Counted from the first letter of the stretch, positions 42,789-52,143 are shown. The stretch: DNA of 64,000 nucleotides from Niveispirillum lacus (GCF_002251795.1 NZ_NOXU01000032.1:496001-560000), one strand, 5' to 3'. Made by a program: numbers and translations. Notes: generated by a model not told the origin, from the sequence alone.

Positions 42789-43658
42789 TTACTGCCCGCC
42801 ACCAAGGGCGTGAACATAAGTGGCCAGCACCTTGACCGTGGCCGGGTCGAGACGTTCGATCCAGGCCGGCATATTGCCACGGCGGGCATTGGTGATGGTG
42901 TCGACCACAGACTTGCGGTCCCCGCCATAGAGCCAGATGCCGTCCGAGAGACGGGGGCCGCCCATATCCTGGACGCCTTCGCCCTTTTCGCCATGACAGG
43001 CGGCACAGTTTTCGGCAAAGACCACGGCACCGCGTTCCAGCACTGCCACGTCACCAGCCGTTCCCGACAGCGACAGGACATAATCGGTGACGTCACTGAT
43101 CTGTTCCTTGGTCAGCAACTGATCGGCGCCGAAACGCGGCATGTCGGAGATACGGCTGTTTTCATTGGCGTTGCGGATGCCATAGGTGATGGTTTGCAGG
43201 ATCTGGTCCGGCTTGCCGCCCCAGATCCAGTCATCATCGGCCAGCACCGGGAAGCCCACGGCACCGGCACCGCCCGCCCCGTGACAGCCCGCGCAATTAT
43301 CCGCAAAGGCAACACGGCCCGCCGCCTGGACATAGCCCATCAGGGCCGGATCCTTGCGGATGCTGTCAATATCCATGGCCACGATCTTTTCACGCAGATC
43401 GGCCTGTCCGGCCTTCTGTGCGGCCAGATCCGCCGCCACGTCGGCCCGCTGCGAATAGCCGGACGTGCCGCCGAAATGGCTGGACAGGGTGGGCCAGGAC
43501 GGGAACAGGACCGTATAGATCACGCCCCAGACGATGCAGGCATAGAAGGTATAGAGCCACCATTTCGGCAGCGGCGTGTTTAATTCCTTGATGCCGTCCC
43601 ACTCATGGCCCGTCGTGTCCGTGCCCGTGGCGGCGTCCTTTTCGATCTTCGTCGGCAT
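42789..43658 (-). CDS. ccoP: cbb3-type cytochrome c oxidase subunit III (CcoP), dihaem
   Basis: The product has 289 residues: a membrane-anchored cytochrome c that passes electrons to the CcoNO core. The N-terminal part has WDGIKELNTPLPKWWLYTFYACIVWGVIYTVLFPSWP, read in parts, with the anchor helix at about 35-52. Two haem-binding CxxCH motifs follow: NCAGCHGAGGAGAVGFP and NCAACHGEKGEGVQDMGGP, each with a downstream Met ligand region. It closes the ccoNOQP operon and lies 4 bp after ccoQ. Confidence 0.96.
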   Translation of the reverse strand: MPTKIEKDAATGTDTTGHEWDGIKELNTPLPKWWLYTFYACIVWGVIYTVLFPSWPTLSSHFGGTSGYSQRADVAADLAAQKAGQADLREKIVAMDIDSIRKDPALMGYVQAAGRVAFADNCAGCHGAGGAGAVGFPVLADDDWIWGGKPDQILQTITYGIRNANENSRISDMPRFGADQLLTKEQISDVTDYVLSLSGTAGDVAVLERGAVVFAENCAACHGEKGEGVQDMGGPRLSDGIWLYGGDRKSVVDTITNARRGNMPAWIERLDPATVKVLATYVHALGGGQ

Positions 43659-43662
43659 GGGA

Positions 43663-43830
43663 TCACCTGTTGTTTCGGGCGGGGCTGGGATCGTCGTTCA
43701 GGGGGATCATGGCGTCGGCCTCAAACCGGCGCTTGGCACCGGGCCGAAGGGCCCAGAACACGATGCCCAGGAACAGAACCAGGAACCAGACCAGCCAGAG
43801 CTGTTTCAGAAGGGGGAGAAGTTCATGCAT
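43663..43830 (-). CDS. ccoQ: cbb3-type oxidase subunit CcoQ/FixQ
   Basis: This 55-residue small membrane protein starts with MHELLPLLKQLWLVWFLVLF. One hydrophobic helix at about 11-28 is followed by FWALRPGAKRRFEADAMIPL, the conserved FixQ end, and by a short polar tail. It sits 10 bp after ccoO and 4 bp before ccoP in the standard order. CcoQ stabilises the oxidase complex. Confidence 0.9.
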   Translation of the reverse strand: MHELLPLLKQLWLVWFLVLFLGIVFWALRPGAKRRFEADAMIPLNDDPSPARNNR

Positions 43831-43840
43831 GACATCCCCC

Positions 43841-44569
43841 TCACTGCTTCAGATCGTCGGGATTGATCTTGGTGAAATCGACCAGCGTGCCCAGCATCTG
43901 GAGATAGGCGACCAGGGCGTCCATCTCCGTCACCTGTTCCGGCTTGCCGTCGAAATCACCCAGGTTCGCCTTGGGATAGCGGGCCAGGAGGTCGGCACTG
44001 TCCGCATCCGGAAGGGCACCCGCCTGGAGCTTCAGATCGCTCGCGGCATTGGCGATGTCATCTTCGGAGTAGGGCACGCCAACGGCGCGCAGTGTCTTCA
44101 GATGATCCGCCGCATCCGCGAATGTCAGCGGCCGGTTCAGGAAGGCATAGGACGGCATGATCGATTCCGGCACCAGAGCGCGCGGATTGTTCAGATGCGC
44201 CACATGCCAGTCGTTGGAATATTTGCCGCCGACACGGGCCAGGTCTGGCCCCGTCCGCTTCGACCCCCACTGGAACGGGTGGTCGAACATGCTTTCTGCC
44301 GCCAGGCTGTAATGGCCGTACCGTTCGACCTCGTCCTTGAAGGTACGGATCTGCTGGCTATGGCAGACATAGCAGCCTTCGCGGATATAGATGTTGCGAC
44401 CGGCCAGTTCCAGCGGGCTGTAGGGGCGCATGCCCTCGACCCGCTCGATGGTGGTTTCCACCGTGAACAGCGGCACAATCTGTACCAGACCACCGATCGA
44501 CACCGTGATCAGGGTCAGGACGGCCATCAGGATAACGTTCTTTTCGATGATCGCGTGGGAGAACTTCAT
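43841..44569 (-). CDS. ccoO: cbb3-type cytochrome c oxidase subunit II (CcoO), monohaem
   Basis: The product is a 242-residue membrane-anchored cytochrome c of usual length. An N-terminal anchor ([21 protein letters not shown]) is followed by the signature [26 protein letters not shown] with the haem motif [31 protein letters not shown], in parts, and the Met-containing [11 protein letters not shown] follow. It lies 13 bp after ccoN. Confidence 0.96.
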   Translation of the reverse strand: MKFSHAIIEKNVILMAVLTLITVSIGGLVQIVPLFTVETTIERVEGMRPYSPLELAGRNIYIREGCYVCHSQQIRTFKDEVERYGHYSLAAESMFDHPFQWGSKRTGPDLARVGGKYSNDWHVAHLNNPRALVPESIMPSYAFLNRPLTFADAADHLKTLRAVGVPYSEDDIANAASDLKLQAGALPDADSADLLARYPKANLGDFDGKPEQVTEMDALVAYLQMLGTLVDFTKINPDDLKQ

Positions 44570-44582
44570 GGTTCCGTCCCCC

Positions 44583-46064
44583 TTATTCGGCAGCCACAGC
44601 GGCGCCCTGCGGCACCGGCTCCAGGGCCGGGCTGCGGGTAACCGTGCGGATCAGGTTGATGACCATCAGGATGGCGCCGGTCAGGAACAGAAGACCGCCA
44701 ATGCCACGGATGATGTAATAGGGGTGCATGGCGGCGACCGTCTCCACGAACGAATACTGAAGGAACCCGTATTCGTCATAGGCGCGCCACATCAGGCCCT
44801 GCATGATGCCGCTGACCCACATGGCGGTGATGTAGAAGACAATGCCGACAGTTGCGGTCCAGAAGTGCCATTCGACCAGGCGGGCGGAATAGAGCCGCTG
44901 CTTCTTCCACAGGACCGGCACCAGATAATAGATCATGCCGAAGCAGATGAAGGCGACCCAGCCGAGCGCACCGGAATGCACATGGCCGATGGTCCAGTCG
45001 GTATAGTGCGACAGGCCGTTGACCGCCTTCACCGACATGACCGGGCCTTCAAACGTGCTCATGCCATAGAAGCCGACGGCGGTGACCGAGAAGCGCAAGG
45101 ACGGATCGGTGCGCAGCTTGTCCCAGGCGCCTGACAGGGTCATGATCCCGTTGATCATGCCACCCCAGCTTGGCATCCACAGCACGACCGAGAACACCAT
45201 GCCCAGCGTCTGCGTCCAGTCGGGCAGCGCGGTATAGTGCAGATGGTGCGGACCCGCCCAGATATAGAGGAAGATCAGCGCCCAGAAATGGATGATCGAC
45301 AGGCGGTAGCTATAGATGGGCCGCTGTGCTGCCTTGGGGATGAAGTAATACATCATGCCCAGGAAGCCGGCGGTCAGGAAGAAGCCCACTGCATTATGCC
45401 CATACCACCACTGGATCATGGCATCCTGCACCCCGGCCCAGGCCACATAGGACTTGGTGCCCGTCAGGCTGACCGGCAGCGAGGCATTATTGACAATATG
45501 CAGCATCGCAATGGTCAGGATGAAGGCCAGATAGAACCAGTTGGCCACATAGATATGCGGCTCGCGCCGCTTCATGATCGTGCCGACAAACACGACCAGA
45601 TAGACGACCCAGACCAGGGTCAGCCACAGATCGACATACCATTCCGGCTCGGCATATTCTTTACCTTGGGTGATGCCCAGCAGATAGCCGGTGGCTGCCA
45701 TCACAATGAAAAGCTGGTAGCCGAAGAAGATGAACCAGCCCCATTCCCGTCCACCAAACAAGGGTGCGCGACAGGTACGCTGCACCACATAAAGCGACGA
45801 GCCGATCAGGGCGGACCCGCCAAAGGCGAAAATCGCGGCGGATGTGTGCAGCGGGCGCAGCCGCCCGAATGTGGTCCATTCCAGGCCCAAATTCAGGTCG
45901 GGAAAGGCCAGTTGGAATGCGATATAGACACCGACGGCAAACGCCGCGATGCCCCAGAACATGGCGGCGATCACGAAAGCACGGACAACGTCCTCGTGAT
46001 ACGCCTCGACGGGTACGGCTTGGCCGTTGCCCCCATACGCCCCGTCGGCGATTGCTACACCCAT
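44583..46064 (-). CDS. ccoN: cbb3-type cytochrome c oxidase catalytic subunit I (CcoN)
   Basis: The product has about 493 residues from the ATG at 46064, behind a G-rich ribosome site; an in-frame start at 46202 would add a non-conserved basic stretch. About twelve membrane helices hold the haem b, haem b3 and CuB ligands. Recognisable segments are [40 protein letters not shown] (CuB His and Tyr region), [19 protein letters not shown] (paired His) and [19 protein letters not shown] (haem His ligands). The enzyme reduces O2 with high affinity under low oxygen. A FixK/FNR-type box lies about 100 bp upstream. Confidence 0.97.
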   Translation of the reverse strand: MGVAIADGAYGGNGQAVPVEAYHEDVVRAFVIAAMFWGIAAFAVGVYIAFQLAFPDLNLGLEWTTFGRLRPLHTSAAIFAFGGSALIGSSLYVVQRTCRAPLFGGREWGWFIFFGYQLFIVMAATGYLLGITQGKEYAEPEWYVDLWLTLVWVVYLVVFVGTIMKRREPHIYVANWFYLAFILTIAMLHIVNNASLPVSLTGTKSYVAWAGVQDAMIQWWYGHNAVGFFLTAGFLGMMYYFIPKAAQRPIYSYRLSIIHFWALIFLYIWAGPHHLHYTALPDWTQTLGMVFSVVLWMPSWGGMINGIMTLSGAWDKLRTDPSLRFSVTAVGFYGMSTFEGPVMSVKAVNGLSHYTDWTIGHVHSGALGWVAFICFGMIYYLVPVLWKKQRLYSARLVEWHFWTATVGIVFYITAMWVSGIMQGLMWRAYDEYGFLQYSFVETVAAMHPYYIIRGIGGLLFLTGAILMVINLIRTVTRSPALEPVPQGAAVAAE

Positions 46065-46161
46065 GACAAACCCCCGGTGTCGGCGGAAACTTTTTGAACG
46101 GGACCAGACCCCTGCCCGGTCCCCGACCCTGCCTTCATGGGCCATGCCGGGGGGATGTGCA

Positions 46162-46175
46162 TTGACATGCATCAA
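46162..46175 (-). promoter_or_regulatory. FNR/FixK-type box TTGACATGCATCAA
   Basis: This 14-bp element has half-sites TTGAC and ATCAA with four bases between, one base from the ideal TTGAT-N4-ATCAA. It lies 98 bp before the ccoN start, in the region shared with the divergent DUF2189 gene. Low-oxygen activation of cco operons from such boxes is well established in alphaproteobacteria. Confidence 0.8.
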
Positions 46176-46420
46176 GGCGGCGATGGTTCGGGCGGGAAAC
46201 ATCCGGTGACTGGAAGATCAAGGGGGTGGGTGCATGGAAAGCCCGGCAGGCGGCCGCTGGACCGGCCTTGCCCGCGAAGACCAGGAAGACCTTTCAGGCA
46301 AGACCTTCTCACAGCCCTAATATTCACCTGAAGCATAGCCCCCCTTCCCATGTCCGGAAAACCTGCCATACTCAAGAAAAGCCGTAAAAAGCGATGCTTG
46401 CCGAACTATTGGGGTAGGAA

Positions 46421-47221
46421 ATGACAATCGACCAACAAGATGATGTCGGCCCCGTCCCTGTATTCAGTGGACCGGTGCCCCATATCCGTCACGTCGCCGT
46501 GGATCGGCCGTGGCATTGGCTGCAACTGGGCATGGCGGATCTGGGGGCTGCCTGGCGGGTCAGCCTGACCTACGGCGCCCTGATCGCCGCGTTCAGCCTG
46601 GCACTGACCCTGCTGGTGGCAGGGTCGGGCCATGTGATGTTGATGCTGCCTTTGACCGCCGGCTTTACACTGGTGGCACCGCTGATTGCGGTGGGGCTTT
46701 ACGCCACATCCCGCGATATCGCCGCCGGTCGGGCGCCCGATCTGGGCCGCGCACTGAGAGCCTGGCAAGTCAATCCGCTGCAGGTCGGGTTCCTGGGCGT
46801 GCTTTTGCTGCTGCTGCACCTGTTCTGGGTGCGGGTGGCGACCTTGATGTATGCGCTGTTCTTCTCTGAACTGTCGCCCACCCTGGACACCCTGGTCACC
46901 ACGCTGTTCCAGAGCGGGGCAAGCCTGCCCTTCCTGATCGTCGGCACGGCAGTGGGGGCGGGTTTCGCTGCCGTCGCCTTTGCCGTCTCGGTCGTCTCCA
47001 TCCCCATGCTGCTGGACCGGCGCACCAACGCCTTTACTGCCATGGCGACCAGCATCATGGCGGTGCGGGTCAACCTGCCAGCCATGGCCCTCTGGGCCTT
47101 CATCATCGTCTTTCTGACGATGGTTGGCATTGCGACCCTGTTTGTCGGCCTGGTCTTCACCCTGCCATTGATCGGGCATGCAAGCTGGCATGCCTATAAG
47201 GATTTGGTGACAGAGCAATAA
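46421..47221 (+). CDS. DUF2189 family integral membrane protein
   Basis: This 266-residue inner-membrane protein has about six hydrophobic segments. It starts at an ATG behind TAGGA. The N-terminal PVPHIRHVAVDRPWHWLQLG matches the DUF2189 family, as does IPMLLDRRTNAFTAMATSIM in the second half. The function is unknown. Members are often found beside cbb3 oxidase genes, as here, divergent from ccoN with the FNR-type box between them. A role in oxidase assembly or low-oxygen membrane function is possible but unproven. Confidence 0.85.
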   Translation: MTIDQQDDVGPVPVFSGPVPHIRHVAVDRPWHWLQLGMADLGAAWRVSLTYGALIAAFSLALTLLVAGSGHVMLMLPLTAGFTLVAPLIAVGLYATSRDIAAGRAPDLGRALRAWQVNPLQVGFLGVLLLLLHLFWVRVATLMYALFFSELSPTLDTLVTTLFQSGASLPFLIVGTAVGAGFAAVAFAVSVVSIPMLLDRRTNAFTAMATSIMAVRVNLPAMALWAFIIVFLTMVGIATLFVGLVFTLPLIGHASWHAYKDLVTEQ

Positions 47222-47228
47222 GGATGGC

Positions 47229-47262
47229 CCCCCGCCTGCGCCCCGCCGGGTGCAGGCGGGGG
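47229..47262. terminator. Bidirectional hairpin between convergent genes
   Basis: CCCCCGCCTGC and GCAGGCGGGGG form a perfect 11-bp stem with a 12-base loop between the convergent DUF2189 and deacetylase genes. No T-tract follows, so it may be a weak terminator for both. Confidence 0.6.
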
Positions 47263-47272
47263 AAGGACAGCG

Positions 47273-48022
47273 TCACCCCTCCCATGCCACATGCACCAGC
47301 CTGTAGCCTTTCTGTTTGATCACCCGCAGCAATGTCGGTATCGCCGCCGCAGTGGGGGGATTGGCATCATGCATCAGGATGATGCCGCCCCCCTTCTCAT
47401 CCAGGGCCTTGGACAAGCGGTCAGCCAGGATGGCGGTTGTATCGGCGGGCTGCCAATCGGTGATCCCCAGGTCAATGGAAAAGACCGTGACGCCATCCTT
47501 AGCCAGGGCCGCCATCAACACCGGAGTTTCCCCTAGGAACGGAAAGCGGTAGGATGGGGCTGGCACGCCAAACACTCGCTGATAGGCCGCCTGTGTGTGT
47601 GACAGATCGTCCAACTGCGCCGCCGCGCTCAAAGTGCCGAGCTGCGGGTGACTATAGCTATGGATACCCGCCGAATGGCCCTCTTCGGTGACCCGCTTGG
47701 CAATCTCGCCATGGGTATCCAGATTGCTGCCCGTCATAAAGAAGGTGGCCTTGGCGCATTCCGCTTTCAGTGCGTCCAGGACCTGCGGTGTCAATGCCGG
47801 CACCGGCCCGTCATCAAAAGTCAGCACCACCTCTCCGGGCGCCAGACCCGGCAGAGCTGCATGCTGCAAACTTCCAAAGGCACCACCCGTGCCACGTTTC
47901 AACAGCAAGGTACGGCTCGTGCCCAGCGCGTCCGGCCCACAATCGGCCGCCAGGACCGGCATTGAAAGCAGCACCGCAGACATGATCAGGGCGCACTTTG
48001 CCCCATAGTGCAGCAAACCCAT
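47273..48022 (-). CDS. Exported polysaccharide deacetylase (CE4/NodB fold)
   Basis: The product has 249 residues from the ATG at 48022, just behind GGGGGGAGGAG. A signal peptide (CALIMSAVLLSMPVLA) is followed by the NodB motifs: VVLTFDDGPVPALTPQVL (catalytic Asp pair), HSAGIHSYSHPQLGTL (H-x-x-x-H zinc site), YRFPFLGETP (motif 3 Arg) and GGIILMHDANPPTA (motif 5 His). It removes acetyl groups from chitin, peptidoglycan or plant polysaccharide; the substrate is not clear. The upstream LacI-type operator at 48052 suggests control by sugar availability. Confidence 0.9.
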   Translation of the reverse strand: MGLLHYGAKCALIMSAVLLSMPVLAADCGPDALGTSRTLLLKRGTGGAFGSLQHAALPGLAPGEVVLTFDDGPVPALTPQVLDALKAECAKATFFMTGSNLDTHGEIAKRVTEEGHSAGIHSYSHPQLGTLSAAAQLDDLSHTQAAYQRVFGVPAPSYRFPFLGETPVLMAALAKDGVTVFSIDLGITDWQPADTTAILADRLSKALDEKGGGIILMHDANPPTAAAIPTLLRVIKQKGYRLVHVAWEG

Positions 48023-48051
48023 CTCCTCCCCCCGCACCGGCTTTCCGGCAC

Positions 48052-48065
48052 TGTTAGCGTTAACA
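48052..48065 (-). promoter_or_regulatory. LacI/GalR-type operator TGTTAGCGTTAACA
   Basis: This near-palindrome (12 of 14 symmetric) has the same class of core as the sites at 33800 and 37643. It lies 30 bp before the deacetylase start, where a bound repressor would block transcription. The regulator could be the LacI protein encoded at 52178-53209. Confidence 0.65.
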
Positions 48066-48106
48066 ATTTCGCTCAATATACGGGAGGAAGGAGGGAATTG
48101 CCACTG

Positions 48107-48634
48107 TTACAAGGCCACGTCCTTTTCCCCGTCGTTCCCCAGGAAAGTCAGGGTACGAATCCGGTCGGGGCCGCGCCCGGTATCAACATTCACTTGGTTG
48201 ATCTGTGTCGGGAAGATATCGCGCAGGATCATGTTGCGTACCAGGAGACGGGCTGGCAGTGCGGTCAGGGGGACTTCCTGATAGACATGGATGTTATCGC
48301 CCAGCAACTCCGCTCCCAGTATTTTTAAGGGCAGGGTCAGACCATCAGGCAGGGTCAGGGCGAAACGCGCCTCGACATAAAGCGCCAGCCGCGCCTGATC
48401 CTCCAGCCGTGACAGATCGGGGGCACCGACCCCACCGGTCCGGGACAGGGCGACTTCCGCGTCATGGGCATGCAACGCATGGTCGATTTCCAGCAGTCCA
48501 GCCGCCTTGTTCCAGGTGACCAGGGTCAAAGCCGCCTTGGCCCGGTGCGCGTTGGCCGTCCGGGCGAAGCCCATCAGCAGCCCGGCCCCTGCCAGCGCCA
48601 GAAACTGACGCCGGCCGTTAAGGTCATGGGTCAC
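48107..48634 (-). CDS. DUF6702-family exported protein, partner of the M1 peptidase
   Basis: This 175-residue protein has a Tat-like signal (GRRQFLALAGAGLLMGFART) ending near ANAHRA. The mature part starts with the H-A-H/R-type N-terminus and alternates beta strands, with the conserved-looking LLEIDHALHAHDAE and LTFLGNDGEKDVAL. It resembles the DUF6702 family, which is often found next to M1 aminopeptidases. The gene overlaps the M1 gene by 4 nt, supporting a joint role outside the cytoplasm. The biochemical function is unknown. Confidence 0.75.
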   Translation of the reverse strand: MTHDLNGRRQFLALAGAGLLMGFARTANAHRAKAALTLVTWNKAAGLLEIDHALHAHDAEVALSRTGGVGAPDLSRLEDQARLALYVEARFALTLPDGLTLPLKILGAELLGDNIHVYQEVPLTALPARLLVRNMILRDIFPTQINQVNVDTGRGPDRIRTLTFLGNDGEKDVAL

Positions 48635-51111
48635 TGCTGCCCTCCGGGCGTCAATGGCACGTCCTTGGCCCCTTCCTTGCCCTCCCCTTCCTTCTTGGCC
48701 TTCAGTTCAACCAGCATGTCGGCCATCAGGTCCTTCTGCTCGTCCTTCATCTTGTAGAGTTCAAGGCGCGAAGCGGCGATTTTGCGCGGGTAGGCATTAT
48801 TGGAAACATCGGCGTCGGCAATCTCCTGACGCGGGTCGAGCTCAATCGCCACCACCTGCTTGCGCAAGATCAGCATCTTGGTCACAGCCTTGGCATTGTA
48901 ACGCCAGATCTCCGCCGGGATCATCATGAACTCCTCGGTCCCGTCGGCATATTTCAGTTGCAGCGGCAGCGGCATGACCAGCCCGCCCTTGTTGGCGAAG
49001 TCCAGGAAATACACCCAGTCGCCATCCTTCTCTGCCCGCGCCAGCGCCTCACGTTCCCAGGGTTCCAGCCCCTCGATCAAATCGGCAAACTTGTTGCGGT
49101 CCTTGTTGGTGGGCGTGAACTGGTCATTCTCATTATAGAAATCCTTCAGGCCGGGTTCCTGCTCCAGCAGGGTCTTTATCCCCTGTTCGCGGTTGCGGAT
49201 CTGGGCCAGCGGTTCTGCATTGTCACGACGGTATTCAGCGCGTTCCAGCGGCTTTTCAATATCCGGATTACCTGTGGAGATGCGGTATTCACGCACGCTG
49301 GCAAGGTCAATATCGACATGGTCGGTCGTATAGAACCAACCGCGCCAGAACCAGTCCAGATCCACACCCGACGCATCCTCCATGCTGCGGAAGAAATCCG
49401 ATGGGGTGGGGCGCTTGAACTTCCAGCGCTGTGAATATTCACGGAAAGCGTGGTCGAACAATTCCCGACCCATCACCGTCTCGCGCAGGATGGTTAATGC
49501 CGTGGCCGGCTTGGTATAGGAATTGGGCCCGAATTGTAAGACCGAGTCCGACTGGGTCATGATCGGCACCTGACCCTGACTGGTCATGTAACTGGTGATT
49601 GCGGCGGGCAGGTTCGGGTTACGACGGTGTTCGCCGAAATACTCCTCCCATTCCAGATGGGCGACGTTCTGGACAAAGGTGTTCAGGCCTTCATCCATCC
49701 AGGTCCATTGCCGCTCGTCGGAATTCACGATCATCGGGTAATAGAAGTGCCCGACCTCATGGATCACCACCCCGATCAGACCATATTTCGCATTGGCGGA
49801 GTAGGTGCGCTTGCCGGTTTTTTTGTCCGTGGTAGGACGAAAACCGTTGAAGGAAATCATGGGATATTCCATGCCGCCCCCGTCCCAGGTATTCACCGAC
49901 TGTGCTGTCGGGTACGGATAGGCAAAGGAATATTTGCTGTAGGTCTTGATCGTGTGCGCCACAGCCCAGGTCGAATATTTCGACCAGAGCGGTTCGGCCT
50001 CGTTCGGGTAAAAGGACATGGCCAGGACGGGATTGCCCACAGGATTATCCTGCTTCACCCCCATCGCATCCCAGATGAACTTGTTGGAACTGGCAAAGGC
50101 AAAGTCGCGGACATTCTTTGCCGTAAAGCGCCAGGTCTTGGAGCCGTTATCCGTCTCCTTCTCATTGGCCAGGGCTTCGTCAGGGGTCACAATGAACAGG
50201 GGCTGATCGGCCTTGGCGGCCTTGGCCAGGCGATCACGCTGTGTTGGCGTCAACACCTCATTGGGATTCTGCAATTCGCCCGACGCCGATACGATATGAT
50301 CGGCCGGCACCGTGATGGCGACATCGTAATCGCCGAATTCCAGCGTGAATTCGCCACGCCCCAGAAAGGCCTTGTGCTGCCAGCCGGCATAGTCGGTATA
50401 GGCGGCCATGCGCGGGAAAAATTGCGCCAGGAAGAACAGATCGGTGTTGTTGTCGCGGAAATGCTCATACCCGCTGCGGCCGCCGACAATATCCTGATTG
50501 ATGATATTGTGCGCCCATTCCACCTTGAAGGTGAAGCTAGCGCCGGGGGCCAGCGACCGGGGCAGGTCGATGCGCATCATCGTGTCGACGATTGTGTAGG
50601 GCAGCTTGCGCCCGCCTTCATCCGTGACGGACCCCACCTCGACACCATATTGGGTGTCTTTCAGCGCCTGCGCGCGGGCCAAGGTGCCATAGCTGATCTG
50701 ATCACCACCATCCTTGGCCGGGCTGGCCGTGCGGGTCAGTTCGGCGATGGATGTTTCCTTGAAGATATTCTGATCCAGCTGCAGCCACAGATAGCGCAGC
50801 GTGTCGGGGGAGTTGTTGTGGTAGCGCACGGTCTGGCGCCCGGTCAGACGCTTGCCTTCCGCGTCCAGCTTCAGGTCCATGCTGTAATCGGCGCGCTGTT
50901 GCCAATATTGGTGGCCGGGTGCGCCCGATGCGGTGCGATAGGTATTGGGGGTGGGCAGGTCCACGTCCAACTGGCGGAACTTGTCCTGCCAACTGCCTTT
51001 GGTCTGTTCGATTGCGTCAGCCAAGGCCATGGGAACCAGTCCCAAACCGGCCGAAAACACAAAAGAAACGGCTGCCACCAGGCGCGCCGTGCGTCCCTGC
51101 CAATACCCCAT
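48631..51111 (-). CDS. M1-family zinc metallopeptidase, exported
   Basis: The product has about 826 residues from the ATG at 51111, which gives a direct signal peptide (RLVAAVSFVFSAGLGLVPMALA). The N-terminal beta-saddle covers about 30-280. The catalytic domain has the GGMEYPMISF exopeptidase loop (the usual GAMEN is replaced) and the zinc site VVIHEVGHFYYPMIV, followed 18 residues on by WMDEGLNTF with the third ligand Glu. A thermolysin-like helical domain and a long charged C-terminus rich in Lys and Glu follow. It trims peptides in the periplasm or on the surface. It is co-transcribed with the DUF6702 gene. Confidence 0.92.
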   Translation of the reverse strand: MGYWQGRTARLVAAVSFVFSAGLGLVPMALADAIEQTKGSWQDKFRQLDVDLPTPNTYRTASGAPGHQYWQQRADYSMDLKLDAEGKRLTGRQTVRYHNNSPDTLRYLWLQLDQNIFKETSIAELTRTASPAKDGGDQISYGTLARAQALKDTQYGVEVGSVTDEGGRKLPYTIVDTMMRIDLPRSLAPGASFTFKVEWAHNIINQDIVGGRSGYEHFRDNNTDLFFLAQFFPRMAAYTDYAGWQHKAFLGRGEFTLEFGDYDVAITVPADHIVSASGELQNPNEVLTPTQRDRLAKAAKADQPLFIVTPDEALANEKETDNGSKTWRFTAKNVRDFAFASSNKFIWDAMGVKQDNPVGNPVLAMSFYPNEAEPLWSKYSTWAVAHTIKTYSKYSFAYPYPTAQSVNTWDGGGMEYPMISFNGFRPTTDKKTGKRTYSANAKYGLIGVVIHEVGHFYYPMIVNSDERQWTWMDEGLNTFVQNVAHLEWEEYFGEHRRNPNLPAAITSYMTSQGQVPIMTQSDSVLQFGPNSYTKPATALTILRETVMGRELFDHAFREYSQRWKFKRPTPSDFFRSMEDASGVDLDWFWRGWFYTTDHVDIDLASVREYRISTGNPDIEKPLERAEYRRDNAEPLAQIRNREQGIKTLLEQEPGLKDFYNENDQFTPTNKDRNKFADLIEGLEPWEREALARAEKDGDWVYFLDFANKGGLVMPLPLQLKYADGTEEFMMIPAEIWRYNAKAVTKMLILRKQVVAIELDPRQEIADADVSNNAYPRKIAASRLELYKMKDEQKDLMADMLVELKAKKEGEGKEGAKDVPLTPGGQQ

Positions 51112-51233
51112 CCCAACCCCCAGCCATACGACCGGGCCCATGTCCGGATGGGCCCGCTGCCGACAAGACACTGATAATGCTTAGAACTGATATCGACGCA
51201 AAATGATTTCGCGGCATTGGGGTCGGGAATATT

Positions 51234-51249
51234 GTAACGGGTCGGTAAC
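51234..51249 (+). promoter_or_regulatory. GTAAC direct repeat, 11-bp spacing
   Basis: GTAAC occurs at 51234 and 51245, one helical turn apart, in the 260-bp region between the divergent M1 peptidase and phosphopantetheinyl transferase genes. This is the layout of an OmpR-type response-regulator site; no regulator can be named. Confidence 0.35.
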
Positions 51250-51375
51250 AGACATGAAATCGCCCGCCCTTCGGGAATCGCGGGGCCGCCTTCACCCTGC
51301 GTCGGGGCTTCTGTTCTTACCAAACCAAGTCGAAACGCCTATGATCCGCGCTTTCTGGGGAATAGGGGGCATCGG

Positions 51376-52143
51376 ATGCGGGACGGTTTTTCCGTGCGTG
51401 GCGATTGGCGACATGACGTGATCGTGCTGACCTTAGCCGTGGATGGCCTGGGCACGCGGGATCTGGCGCCCCTCTCCCACACGCTCGACCGGACGGAGCG
51501 GGAACGCGCCGCCCGTTTCCAGTTCGACGCAGACAGAAACGCCTATATCGCCGCCCACGGCCTGACCCGCCTGTTCCTGGGCGCCTGGACCGGCCGGTCG
51601 CCGGGATCGCTGGCCTTCAATGCCGGGCCGTATGGGAAACCGGTCTTGGTGCGTGGCGGCGCGTCTTTCAACCTGTCGCATACACGGTCCATGGTGGCCG
51701 TTGCCGTCTCTGCGCAGGGGGAGGTCGGGGTCGATATTGAACCCCTGGTGCCCAACCGGACTGTCGAACTGGACATCGCCGACCGCTGGTTCTCCCCGCA
51801 GGAAGTCGCACAGATCGGCACGGAACTGGATGAAGATGCCAAGCGTACCCGGTTCATGCGCATCTGGAACCTGAAGGAAGCGGTAATCAAGGCGACGGGC
51901 CGTGGCCTGTCACAGGAATTGACGGGTTTCACCGTCACCCCGCCGACGGCGGAGACGGGCCCCAGCATGACCACGCAAGAGGACTGGCTGCGCGCCGGCG
52001 ACTGGCGCCTGTCGCAATGGGACGTCGATGGTCATGTACTGGCGGCGGCCAGCCTGGACGGCCCGCCGGGCACCCTGCGTCACCTGCGTGTGACGGCCGA
52101 CGGTCTGGCGGCCCTGGCCGACGGCGCGCCGATATTGGTTTAA
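51376..52143 (+). CDS. 4'-phosphopantetheinyl transferase (Sfp/AcpT superfamily)
   Basis: The product is a 255-residue cytoplasmic enzyme that moves phosphopantetheine from CoA to carrier proteins. The hallmark motifs are FNLSHTRSMVAVAVS, GEVGVDIEPL (metal-binding Asp and Glu) and FMRIWNLKEAVIKATGRGL (the W-x-x-KEA motif). Length suits the two-domain Sfp type, which activates polyketide, peptide-synthetase or fatty-acid carriers. No such synthase or carrier gene is in the window, so its client is encoded elsewhere. It converges on the LacI regulator gene. Confidence 0.92.
   Translation: MRDGFSVRGDWRHDVIVLTLAVDGLGTRDLAPLSHTLDRTERERAARFQFDADRNAYIAAHGLTRLFLGAWTGRSPGSLAFNAGPYGKPVLVRGGASFNLSHTRSMVAVAVSAQGEVGVDIEPLVPNRTVELDIADRWFSPQEVAQIGTELDEDAKRTRFMRIWNLKEAVIKATGRGLSQELTGFTVTPPTAETGPSMTTQEDWLRAGDWRLSQWDVDGHVLAAASLDGPPGTLRHLRVTADGLAALADGAPILV

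Noticed and set aside
49627-51174. Plus-strand reading frame of 515 codons
   Set aside because: It is antisense to the M1 peptidase gene and shows no domain.
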